From the NCBI GenBank assembly GCA_034520625.1, contig JAXHNI010000003.1, positions 186,001 through 250,000 of the forward strand: 64,000 bases of DNA, written 5' to 3'. A model generated the notes under the pieces. That model did no database searches. It was given only the letters and a program-made list of their open reading frames with translations, and was not told the DNA's origin. The stretch is from JAANXG01 sp034520625 (GTDB lineage Bacteria; Pseudomonadota; Gammaproteobacteria; Arenicellales; JAANXG01). Each line of letters opens with the position of its first letter. The stretch's first letter is position 1. Below are positions 1 through 8,059 of the stretch, one piece after another. Position numbers and translations under genes: made by a program.

Positions 1-684
1 CACCTCGGACACGTAATGCCATAGCGGTGCGGCGGCCACGGCTGCGCCGGTGGCGAGAGCGGCGAGCAGTACAATAGTATTCGCGCGTTTTCCGGTGCCG
101 GTGCGGTAAGCGTAGATGCAGGCGGGGAGTATGGTGAGCAGGACGATTCCCTCTACCCGGAACAGAAAAGCGCAGATCGCCAGGAGGATTCCCGATGACA
201 GGAGCCGCGCGCGGCCGCTGTGAACGTAGGCCAGGTAAAAAACCAGGGTCCAGAGGTAACAGGCCCAGTATCCGACGTCCCGGATCACGAAGGACCGGAA
301 CGCGTTGAGCTCCGGGTGCAGCAGGACCAACGCCGCCGCCAGCCAAAGTACGCGGCCGCGGCCCCCGAGCACCCTGACCAAGGCGATGAATCCCAGGACG
401 ACAAGCGCATATAGGCCGGCGTTGACCAGATATGCGGCTTTTCCTTCCGCGATACCCGTAAGAAAGCTTACGGATCCGATGATGAGCGAGTAGAAAGGCC
501 ACTTATAGACGGCGAATCCCGCTGCCCAGTCCCCGCGGGCGAAATCCCCGGCCGCTTCGACATACAGTATGCCGTCCATGTTGATGACCGGGTCCAGGTA
601 CAACGCCCACAGCGAAAGCAGCAGGCTGGCGAGAGCCGCGGCAAGGACCAGCTGCCGGTGGTGGGCAAGAAAGTGAAGAGACAT
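1..684 (-). CDS. Membrane glycosyltransferase-like protein, C-terminus cut by window edge
   Basis: The minus strand is open for 228 codons from an ATG at 684 to the window edge, so only the N-terminal part is present. The product starts with a short basic end and a hydrophobic helix (QLVLAAALASLLLSLWALY), followed by DPVINMDGILYVEAA and several more hydrophobic helices. An acidic residue in the loop after the first helix and a polytopic layout are typical of GT-C/family 39 (PMT/ArnT-like) glycosyltransferases of the inner membrane, which move sugars from a lipid carrier. I infer the class from this layout only; the catalytic core lies partly outside the window. The reading frame is lost to any whole-ORF search because it has no stop here. 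Confidence 0.7.
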   Translation of the reverse strand, partial: MSLHFLAHHRQLVLAAALASLLLSLWALYLDPVINMDGILYVEAAGDFARGDWAAGFAVYKWPFYSLIIGSVSFLTGIAEGKAAYLVNAGLYALVVLGFIALVRVLGGRGRVLWLAAALVLLHPELNAFRSFVIRDVGYWACYLWTLVFYLAYVHSGRARLLSSGILLAICAFLFRVEGIVLLTILPACIYAYRTGTGKRANTIVLLAALATGAAVAAAPLWHYVSEV

Positions 685-1151
685 GATGAGAAAGGTCAAC
701 CGGACAGCGTTGCCGCCCGTCCTGGCGGCAAGAATCGATTTTTACCGGGCCCAGTGTATGCGACACCCCGCTCCATGATGCGCGGAAAAGATACACCGTT
801 CGATCCGGGAAAACCAGAGCCGGTACACCCGGACACCCGGAAATCGACGTGCTACGGGTTGCTATACTGCAACGGCTAAGAACGCAGTCCCGCTTCATGG
901 GAGCGGCGCCAGTCGGCGCTCGCCGGCCCGGCGGCCGGGCCACGCTGCAGGCCCCGATGTCCTGGCAGGGCGGATTCGGGCGCACCCCTCAGACCCGGTT
1001 ACCCGGGAATCCTCGATACCGCCGCCCGACCCGGTAGGCAGCGAGCACCGGTGCAGTGCATAATATGCGGCCTTGCCTGTGGCGCCCGGCACCGGCTCGA
1101 AGGCGAATCAGAACACTAAACCTGTCCATGGCACCTCGGAGGAACCTGGTT
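685..1151. other. Intergenic region between divergent genes
   Basis: This 467-bp stretch separates the leftward glycosyltransferase-like gene from the rightward protease gene. Short ORFs on both strands here have no recognisable product. A CATAAT-like hexamer lies near 1060 and could be a -10 element for the protease gene, but I see no convincing -35 partner. Both divergent promoters must lie here. Confidence 0.4.
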
Positions 1152-3176
1152 GTGCTCAAAAGAACCACTATTATCTTGACGTTTACCCTGTTGACCTGGA
1201 TCAGTGCGGCCGGTGCCCAGGAAGGTGATCCCGGTATAGCCGTGCTGGATACCGGCACGAACGCCGTCGGTCTGAATATCGCAGAAGGGTTCAATTTCGT
1301 GAACGGGACAACGGACATTTCCGACAATTCCAGCAATAATCACGGCACCTCCGTGTCGCAGATCATCAACCAGGAAGCACCGGGCATTCCCCAGTACCAG
1401 TTCGTTGTCGACGGCACGAATCCGGCGTCCAGCGACGCCGCCCTGCGGCGCGCCGCGTCCGATCCGGCCATCAGGGTTATTTCCCTGAGTACCTCGCCTG
1501 TGCGGACGCCGTCGGCGGCGCTTCCGGAGGCGTCGGCTGCCGGCAAATTCGTGGCCGTGCGCACTGGCAACGACGCACTCGACAATCCGAACACCGCGGC
1601 GGTGGCCGCCAACGGCCTCGCGGGCGTCGCGATTGTTACCGGAACCGATGGTGCCGGGGCATTCCTGCCGAGCTCGAATGCCTGCGGCGTCACTGCAGAC
1701 CGGTGCGTCGGCGTGCGCGGCACCACGGAGTTCAACAATATTTTCGGCACCTCCTTTGCCGCGGCCCGGCTCGCGGGCATCGCCGTGGCGGTGCTCAAGG
1801 CGGCGCCGTTTCTCAGTCACGAGGACCTCGCCCAGGTGTTGTTCGCTACGGCGACGGACACCGGCGACCCGAGGCTGGGCCATGGTTTCATCGCCAATGC
1901 CGAGCAGGTCATCAACAGTCCCGCCGGCCCCACCAGTGTTGGCGGCGGTGGTGGCTCCGGCGGACTTGCAGCGGCGGCCCTGGTGGTGGGTGCGGCGGCC
2001 GGTGCGGCATTGCTGATCGACAATGATGAGGAGCTGGAGAAAACCCTGGTTCTGGATTCTTTCGGACGTCCGTTTCACGTTGATCTCAGCGAGCTCTCCC
2101 GGATCGACGACCAGCGCGGTTCGCTGACCCGGTTCTTCGATTCCCTCGAGCAGCGCCATGACCAGGCGCGCATTCAACTGGATGACGTTCACACGCTCCA
2201 GGCCGCCTACGTGACCTCGGATCTCGGCGTCGTGGACCCGGGCAAGTACTTCGCTTTTGACGACGACCCGGCGTTCCGCGACACCGATATTGAATGGGCC
2301 CTGTCCCTTGCCGGTGCCTATGAAAACGGATTCCACTATCAGCTGGATCGCAACCGGGACCCGTCGTCGCATTTCGGCGTCATGAACGGCCTGGCCCCGG
2401 CGCCCTCGGGGAGCCGTGCGCATTTCCTGTCCGGACAGTCCTTCAGTGTGCCCCTGCTGGGCTTCGGCTCGGTCGCCGACAGCGTGAGCTTCGGCTACCA
2501 GGATCAGGACGGATTCGGCCTGGGTATGGGGCTGGTCAGCACCAACGAAGACCGGGCCCACGGGCGGAACAGCGTGTCCGGGCTGCTGGAAGGAAGCTAC
2601 CGCTTCGATGACCGTGCGGAAATCACCCTCCAGGTCGGCCGGTTGCAGGAGGACGGCAGCCTGTTCGGCGGTTCGTCCAACGGGGCGTTCAGCGTCGACA
2701 ACACCGACACCCTTGCGGCCAGCATTTCCGCGACCCTGCGCCTGGGTAAACAGGCTTACCTGGTGGGCAATTACGGTGTTGCCCGCAGCGATGTAGATCA
2801 GTCTGATTCCGGGCTGCTGCGAAACTTTTCTTCAGTGCGCAGCGACTGGTTCGGCGTCGGTGTCGTTGCGGACGAGGTATTCAGCACCGGCGACCAGATG
2901 GGCGTGGCGTTCTCCCAGCCGCTGCGGGTGACGGAAGGGGAGGTGGATCTGGACGTGCCGCATGCAAGGGATTTCGAGGGCAACATATACAGGGACTCCA
3001 GACGAATCTCCCTGGAACCCGGCGGAAGGGAATACACCCTGGAGTCCTACTACCTGCATCCCCTGGGTCGCCGGGCTTCCATTGGTGCCTATGTGATGCT
3101 GCGCCACGATCACAACCACGTTGCGGATTCCGGCACGGATATGACATTCCTGGCTTCCTACCGCGCGAAATTCTAG
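1152..3176 (+). CDS. Secreted S8 (subtilisin-like) serine protease, autotransporter-like
   Basis: The 674-residue product has a signal peptide of about 22 residues ending AAGA, then a compact S8 peptidase domain. Asp33 sits in AVLDTG, His64 in NNHGTSV and Ser201 in FGTSFAAARLAG, the three catalytic residues in family order. A glycine-rich hydrophobic stretch (SVGGGGGSGG) follows at about residue 260, and the C-terminal half has alternating strands and ends in Phe, as outer-membrane barrels do. The peptidase domain is short, about 240 residues, with few insertions. I chose the GTG at 1152 because GGAGGA at 1138-1143 lies eight bases upstream; an ATG at 1128 is in frame but has no such site. 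It probably acts at the cell surface. A perfect terminator hairpin follows at 3191. Confidence 0.75.
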   Translation: MLKRTTIILTFTLLTWISAAGAQEGDPGIAVLDTGTNAVGLNIAEGFNFVNGTTDISDNSSNNHGTSVSQIINQEAPGIPQYQFVVDGTNPASSDAALRRAASDPAIRVISLSTSPVRTPSAALPEASAAGKFVAVRTGNDALDNPNTAAVAANGLAGVAIVTGTDGAGAFLPSSNACGVTADRCVGVRGTTEFNNIFGTSFAAARLAGIAVAVLKAAPFLSHEDLAQVLFATATDTGDPRLGHGFIANAEQVINSPAGPTSVGGGGGSGGLAAAALVVGAAAGAALLIDNDEELEKTLVLDSFGRPFHVDLSELSRIDDQRGSLTRFFDSLEQRHDQARIQLDDVHTLQAAYVTSDLGVVDPGKYFAFDDDPAFRDTDIEWALSLAGAYENGFHYQLDRNRDPSSHFGVMNGLAPAPSGSRAHFLSGQSFSVPLLGFGSVADSVSFGYQDQDGFGLGMGLVSTNEDRAHGRNSVSGLLEGSYRFDDRAEITLQVGRLQEDGSLFGGSSNGAFSVDNTDTLAASISATLRLGKQAYLVGNYGVARSDVDQSDSGLLRNFSSVRSDWFGVGVVADEVFSTGDQMGVAFSQPLRVTEGEVDLDVPHARDFEGNIYRDSRRISLEPGGREYTLESYYLHPLGRRASIGAYVMLRHDHNHVADSGTDMTFLASYRAKF

Positions 3177-3190
3177 AAGCGACACATTGC

Positions 3191-3224
3191 AAAGGGGCGC
3201 TTCAGTCAGTTGAAGCGCCCCTTT
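3191..3224. terminator. Intrinsic terminator hairpin between protease gene and cysS
   Basis: Two perfect 14-base arms (AAAGGGGCGCTTCA at 3191-3204 and its complement at 3211-3224) enclose a six-base loop. The stem ends in AAA/TTT, so it can work on either strand. It terminates the protease gene and ends only nine bases before the likely cysS start, so it may also shape cysS expression. Confidence 0.8.
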
Positions 3225-3233
3225 CCTGTTACC

Positions 3234-4610
3234 GTGCACCTATACAACACGCTGACTCGACGGAAAGAAAAGTTCACGCCGGGCGAACCCGGGCGGGTGA
3301 CGGTCTACGTCTGCGGGCCGACGGTCTACAGCTATGCCCACATCGGCAATGCCAGGCCCGCAGTGGTGTTCGATGTGCTGGTGCGCCTGCTGCGCCACGA
3401 GTACGACAACGTGGTCTATGCGCGGAACATCACCGATATCGACGACAAGATCAACAAGGCGGCCGAGGAATCCGGCGTGCCCATCTCCGAGATCACCGAC
3501 CGGTTCACCCGGGCCTACCATGCCGACCTGGAGGCCCTCGGTGTCCTGCCACCGGACATCGAGCCCCGGGTAACGGATACGATTCCGCAGATCATCTCGA
3601 TGATCCGGACGCTCGTCGACAAGGGGGCGGCTTACGAGGCCGAGGGCCACGTGCTGTTCAGCGTGGCGGCATTCGACCGGTACGGCGAGTTGTCCCATCG
3701 GGACCGCAGGGAGATGGTGGCGGGAGCACGGGTGGAAGTCGCGCCGTACAAGAAGGATCCCGCCGACTTCGTACTGTGGAAGCCCTCAACGGGAAGCCTG
3801 CCCGGCTGGGAAAGTCCCTGGGGATACGGCCGCCCGGGCTGGCATATCGAGTGCTCCAGCATGATTGAGACCTACCTGGGCCGCACCATCGATATTCACG
3901 GCGGCGGCAGCGATCTCATTTTCCCGCATCACGAGAACGAGAATGCCCAGAGCACCTGTGCCCATGACGGTGACCTGTTCGCCCGATTCTGGGTGCACAA
4001 CGGCTTCGTGAATGTCGACAGCGAAAAAATGTCCAAGTCACTGGGCAACGTTCTTCTGGTCCGGGACCTGCTCGAGACAGGGCCCGGCGAGGCAGTCCGC
4101 CTGGCGCTCATCAGCGCCCACTACCGGGCGCCGCTGGACTGGACCGACGACGCCCTCGAGCAGGCCCGGCGCCGGCTGGACGGTCTGTACCGGACGCTGC
4201 GGGACCTGGAGAACGTGCCCGCCGCTGCGGCCCGCTTCGATGCCCTGATGGTCCCGTTTCTGCAGGAGCTGGAGAATGATCTCAATACCCCGAAGGCGCT
4301 CGCGGAGCTGTCGTCGCTGGCAAGCGCGGCCAATGCGGCGCGGGACGACGCCGAGCGCGGTCGCCTGAAGGCCGCCATGGTGGCCGCGGGGCGCATGCTC
4401 GGCCTGCTGCAGCAGGAGCCGGAGGAATGGTTCGCCGGAGACACCTCGGAACTCGATTCCGCGACGATCGAAAAGCTGGTGGCCGAACGCAGCGCGGCGC
4501 GCAGCGAACGCGATTTCGCACGTGCGGACGCGCTGAGGGACCGGTTGTATGATATGGGGATCGAAATCGAGGACGGTCCAGGCGGTACACGCTGGCGAAA
4601 ACTCAGTTGA
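3234..4610 (+). CDS. cysS: Cysteinyl-tRNA synthetase
   Basis: This class I aminoacyl-tRNA synthetase charges tRNA-Cys in the cytoplasm. The product of about 458 residues shows the HIGH-type motif as YAHIGNARP, the zinc ligands in YVCGPTVYS and WHIECSS with HHENE, and the KMSKS loop, followed by the helical anticodon-binding end. E. coli CysS starts with a sequence matching VHLYNTLTRRKEKF here, so I place the start at the GTG at 3234; a TTG at 3210 lies inside the upstream terminator stem and is less likely. No clear ribosome-binding site precedes the GTG. The stop codon overlaps the region before sufE, which suggests one transcript with sufE and gltX. Confidence 0.93.
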   Translation: MHLYNTLTRRKEKFTPGEPGRVTVYVCGPTVYSYAHIGNARPAVVFDVLVRLLRHEYDNVVYARNITDIDDKINKAAEESGVPISEITDRFTRAYHADLEALGVLPPDIEPRVTDTIPQIISMIRTLVDKGAAYEAEGHVLFSVAAFDRYGELSHRDRREMVAGARVEVAPYKKDPADFVLWKPSTGSLPGWESPWGYGRPGWHIECSSMIETYLGRTIDIHGGGSDLIFPHHENENAQSTCAHDGDLFARFWVHNGFVNVDSEKMSKSLGNVLLVRDLLETGPGEAVRLALISAHYRAPLDWTDDALEQARRRLDGLYRTLRDLENVPAAAARFDALMVPFLQELENDLNTPKALAELSSLASAANAARDDAERGRLKAAMVAAGRMLGLLQQEPEEWFAGDTSELDSATIEKLVAERSAARSERDFARADALRDRLYDMGIEIEDGPGGTRWRKLS

Positions 4611-4624
4611 ATATTGAAACGGTT

Positions 4625-5062
4625 ATGACGAACGACGTACATGAGGCACAACGCGAAATCATCGATGAGTTCTCCCTGTTCGACGACTGGATGGGGCGTT
4701 ATGAGCACCTGATCGACCTGGGCAAGGAGCTGCCGGTCTTCCCCGAGGAATGGCGCACTGATGAGAACAGGATACGCGGCTGTCAGTCCCAGGTCTGGTT
4801 CCATACCGAGTTGAAGGACGGGCGCATGCAGTTCCAGGGAATCAGCGACGCGGCCATCGTCTCGGGCCTGATCGCGGTGCTGATGAAGGTCTACGGCAAC
4901 CGGGAGCCGCGGGACATACTGGACTCGAACCCCGGCTTCATCAGCGAAATCGGCTTCGACGAGCATCTCAGCCCCACCCGCAGCAACGGCCTGCATGCCA
5001 TGCTGGCGGCCCTGCATGCGCGGGCGAAGCGCTACGCCGGGGAAACAGCGGAAGCCACATGA
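4625..5062 (+). CDS. sufE: SufE-family sulfur acceptor protein
   Basis: SufE accepts persulfide sulfur from a cysteine desulfurase of the SufS or CsdA type and passes it to iron-sulfur cluster assembly. The product of about 145 residues contains RGCQSQVW, whose Cys is the persulfide carrier, then the family hallmarks SDAAIVSGLIAV and LSPTRSNGLHAML. The ATG at 4625 gives the usual family length; a TTG at 4607 overlapping the cysS stop is an alternative. No sufS is visible nearby. Its last four bases ATGA overlap the gltX start, so the two genes are translationally coupled. Placement between two aminoacyl-tRNA synthetases, one for cysteine, is notable. Confidence 0.88.
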   Translation: MTNDVHEAQREIIDEFSLFDDWMGRYEHLIDLGKELPVFPEEWRTDENRIRGCQSQVWFHTELKDGRMQFQGISDAAIVSGLIAVLMKVYGNREPRDILDSNPGFISEIGFDEHLSPTRSNGLHAMLAALHARAKRYAGETAEAT

Positions 5063-6459
5063 CCATCCGGACCCGCTTCCCGCCTAGCCCCACCGGGTTC
5101 CTGCATATCGGCGGCGCCCGCACCGCCCTGTTCAACTGGTTGTTTACCCGCCGGTACGGCGGCCGGATGGTCATGCGGGTGGAGGATACCGATCGAGAGC
5201 GTTCCACTGAGGAATCGGTCCAGGCTATATTCGACAGCCTGGAATGGTTGGGCATCGACTATGACGAGGGCCCGTACTACCAGACGCAGCGTACGGAGCG
5301 ATACACGGAAGTTATCGACAAGCTGCTGGAATCGGGCCGGGCCTACCGTTGCTACTGCAGCCGCGAAGAGCTCGAGGCCATGCGCGAAGACCAGCGCGCC
5401 CGCGGCGTGAAACCGCGTTATGACGGACGCTGCCGCGACCGCACGGCGCCGGAACCCGGTGTTAGCCCGGTGATCCGGTTCCGCAATCCGCGGGAAGACA
5501 GCGTGGTCATCGATGACGTGATCCGTGGCCGCATCGTCATCAGCAACGACGAGCTGGATGACCTGATCATCGCCCGTTCGGACGGCTCACCGACGTATAA
5601 CCTGACGGTGGTGGTGGACGACGTGGATATGGAGATCACCCACGTGATACGGGGCGACGACCACATCAACAACACGCCGCGGCAGGTCAATATCATCAAA
5701 GCCCTGGGCGCGCCGCTGCCGGTGTATGCACACGTTCCCATGATCCTCGGTCCCGACGGCAAGCGAATGTCCAAGCGCCACGGTGCGGTAAGCGTCATGG
5801 AGTACCGGGAGCAGGGATTCCTGCCCCACGCCGTCCTGAACTACCTCGCGCGGCTCGGCTGGTCCCACGGCGATGACGAGCTGTTCAGCATCGATCAGCT
5901 GGTGGCGCTGTTCGACCTCGACGCGGTTCACAAGAACCCGGCGGTGTTCGATCCGGACAAGCTGCTCTGGGTTAATTACGAGCACATGAAGATCACGCCG
6001 CTGGATGAGCTCAGGGAGCACGCGCGCTATCATTTTGACAAGGCCGGCATCAATATCGAGGAGCAGCCGAAGTGGCGGGAAGTGTTGGGCGTGAATCGCG
6101 AGCGCTCAAAGACCCTGGTGGAGCTGGTGGAGCGCTCGCGGTTTTTCTTTCAAGATGTCGACGGCTACGACGACAAGGCTGTAAGAAAGCACGTCCGCGG
6201 TGATGCGGTGGATATCCTGTTCCGGCTGCGCGAAGTGCTCGGCGGCCAGGAGCCCTGGACCGCCGAGGGCATTCATGGGCAGGTCCACGCGGTGGCGGCG
6301 GAGTTCGATGTGGGGCTCGGCAAGGTGGCGCAGCCCATCCGGGTCGCGGTGGCCGGCACCGCCGTCTCCCCGCCCATCGACGAAACCCTGGCGATCCTGG
6401 GCAGGGAAAGCACCGTGCACCGCATCGACGCCTTGATTGGCTACCTCAGGGAGCGTTAG
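5059..6459 (+). CDS. gltX: Glutamyl-tRNA synthetase
   Basis: This class I synthetase joins glutamate to tRNA-Glu, feeding protein and tetrapyrrole synthesis. The 466-residue length is typical of bacterial GltX. The nucleotide-binding motif is FPPSPTGFLHIGGARTA near the start, and the KMSKS loop appears as GKRMSKRHGAV. The segment CYCSREELEAMR matches the zinc-binding insertion region. The C-terminal 170 residues form the helical anticodon-binding part. The ATG overlaps the sufE stop. Downstream, dihydroorotase converges on it. Confidence 0.95.
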   Translation: MTIRTRFPPSPTGFLHIGGARTALFNWLFTRRYGGRMVMRVEDTDRERSTEESVQAIFDSLEWLGIDYDEGPYYQTQRTERYTEVIDKLLESGRAYRCYCSREELEAMREDQRARGVKPRYDGRCRDRTAPEPGVSPVIRFRNPREDSVVIDDVIRGRIVISNDELDDLIIARSDGSPTYNLTVVVDDVDMEITHVIRGDDHINNTPRQVNIIKALGAPLPVYAHVPMILGPDGKRMSKRHGAVSVMEYREQGFLPHAVLNYLARLGWSHGDDELFSIDQLVALFDLDAVHKNPAVFDPDKLLWVNYEHMKITPLDELREHARYHFDKAGINIEEQPKWREVLGVNRERSKTLVELVERSRFFFQDVDGYDDKAVRKHVRGDAVDILFRLREVLGGQEPWTAEGIHGQVHAVAAEFDVGLGKVAQPIRVAVAGTAVSPPIDETLAILGRESTVHRIDALIGYLRER

Positions 6460-6561
6460 CGCGCCCGGCCGTTGAAATTGCAAGGAGGCCAGCCCTCTGG
6501 CCAATGGGGCGTTGCTCGAGGCCGCGATCGGCGAGGGGGCTCGCCTCCTACTGAACAGCGG

Positions 6562-7911
6562 TCAGCCCCGCGCCTCGAAATTGTCGAACTGCAGCCGTTG
6601 CCCGAAAATCCCCTGCAGGACATGGCCGTTGTGGTACGCGGGCTCGCCGTTGACGAAAGTGGTGGCGATGGAGGAGCGGAACTTGTAGCCCTCGAACGGC
6701 GACCACCCGCATTTGTAGAGAATATTGCGCTTGGTCACCGTGAAGGGCGTTTCCAGGTCCACAATCACCAGGTCGGCCCAGCAGCCTTCGCGGATGAAGC
6801 CGCGGTCCGGGATGCCGAAAATGCGCGCCGGTGCGTGGCTGGTTTTCTCGGCGATGACCGGCAGGGTCAACCGGTCCATGTGGTACTGCTGAAGCAGGGA
6901 CAGCAGGGCGTGCTGCACCAGCGGGAGGCCCGCCGGGGCCTCGAAGTAGGACTGGTGCTTTTCCTCCCAGGTGTGCGGGGCATGGTCCGTCGCGATCACG
7001 TCTATGCGGTTCTCCATCACCGCCCGCAGCAGGGCCTGCCTGTCCGCATCGGTCTTGATGGCCGGATTGCATTTGATCAGGGTTCCCTTGCTGGCATAGT
7101 CGCTGTCGTCGAAGAACAGGTGATGGACGCATACTTCCGCGGTAATGCGCTTTTCAGCGAGCGGCGCGTCCGAAAACAGCGTCATCTCCCGGGCGGTAGT
7201 CAGGTGCAGGACGTGCAGCCGCGCATGGTGCTGGTTGGCAAGCTCCACGGCCAGGGAACTCGACATGTAGCAGGCATCCGCACTGCGGATGTGCGGATGC
7301 ATTGCCATCGGCACATTGTCGCCGTGGAGATTGCGGAAGTGCCGTTCATTGGCCTGGATGGTCGGGGTGTCCTCGCAGTGGGTTACCACCGGAACCGGAC
7401 AGCGCGCGAAGATGGCGTTGAGTGCTTCGGGGTCGTCCACGAGCATGTTTCCGGTGGACGCGCCCATGAAGACCTTGACGCCGCAGGCCTGGTTGGGCTT
7501 GAGCTTCTGAATGTCGTCGATATTCCCGTTGCTGGCACCGAGATAGAATCCGTAGTTCGCCCGGGCGCTGCCGGCCGCCATCCGGTATTTTTCCTCCAGG
7601 CGGTCGGCGTTCAGGGTCGGCGGGTTGACGTTTGGCATGTCCATGAAACTGGTGATGCCGCCCGCCACCGCAGCGGCGGACTCGCTGGCGATGTCGCCCT
7701 TGTGGGTGGCGCCGGGCTGCCGGAAGTGGACCTGGTCGTCGATCATCCCCGGCAGAACGTGCTTGCCGTCGGCATCGAGTATCTGCCACTCCGTCCGGGC
7801 GTCGATGGAGGAAGCGATCTTCTCGATCCGGCCGCCGGAGATGAGTATGTCGGCTTCGTGAATTGCGCCTTCGTTCACGATTCGGGCGTTGCGGATTAAT
7901 CTTGTGGCCAT
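6562..7911 (-). CDS. pyrC: Dihydroorotase (class I-like, about 449 residues)
   Basis: Dihydroorotase cyclises carbamoyl-aspartate to dihydroorotate in pyrimidine synthesis. The metal site is recognisable in MIDDQVHFRQPG (the HxH-type motif is changed to QVH), the lysine of GVKVFMGAS, VTHCEDTP, LHVLHLTTA and ATDHAPHTWEEK. The length of about 450 residues fits the long class I form, not the 345-residue class II enzyme common in enteric gammaproteobacteria. I start at the ATG at 7911 (MATRLIRNARIVNEG); upstream codons are not conserved in type. An allantoinase or hydantoinase cannot be excluded from motifs alone, but the DHAPHTWEEK block favours dihydroorotase. It is divergent from thrS. Confidence 0.85.
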   Translation of the reverse strand: MATRLIRNARIVNEGAIHEADILISGGRIEKIASSIDARTEWQILDADGKHVLPGMIDDQVHFRQPGATHKGDIASESAAAVAGGITSFMDMPNVNPPTLNADRLEEKYRMAAGSARANYGFYLGASNGNIDDIQKLKPNQACGVKVFMGASTGNMLVDDPEALNAIFARCPVPVVTHCEDTPTIQANERHFRNLHGDNVPMAMHPHIRSADACYMSSSLAVELANQHHARLHVLHLTTAREMTLFSDAPLAEKRITAEVCVHHLFFDDSDYASKGTLIKCNPAIKTDADRQALLRAVMENRIDVIATDHAPHTWEEKHQSYFEAPAGLPLVQHALLSLLQQYHMDRLTLPVIAEKTSHAPARIFGIPDRGFIREGCWADLVIVDLETPFTVTKRNILYKCGWSPFEGYKFRSSIATTFVNGEPAYHNGHVLQGIFGQRLQFDNFEARG

Positions 7912-8059
7912 GATGACTGCGCCAATTGATGAATGACTGCCGGACGTTATAACATAAACCTCCCCAGGCAGCGCCTGGTATTTGTTTTCCAGACTGTCCA
8001 TTCAGCCGACCGCCGAGCCGGCGATCCACGCCGGCCGCCGACTTGAAGAGAATCGAAGC

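Noticed and set aside
6472..7899. A 475-codon open frame opposite the dihydroorotase gene
   Set aside because: It lies fully antisense to a gene with clear metal-site motifs, has no recognisable domain, and long antisense frames are expected in GC-rich DNA.
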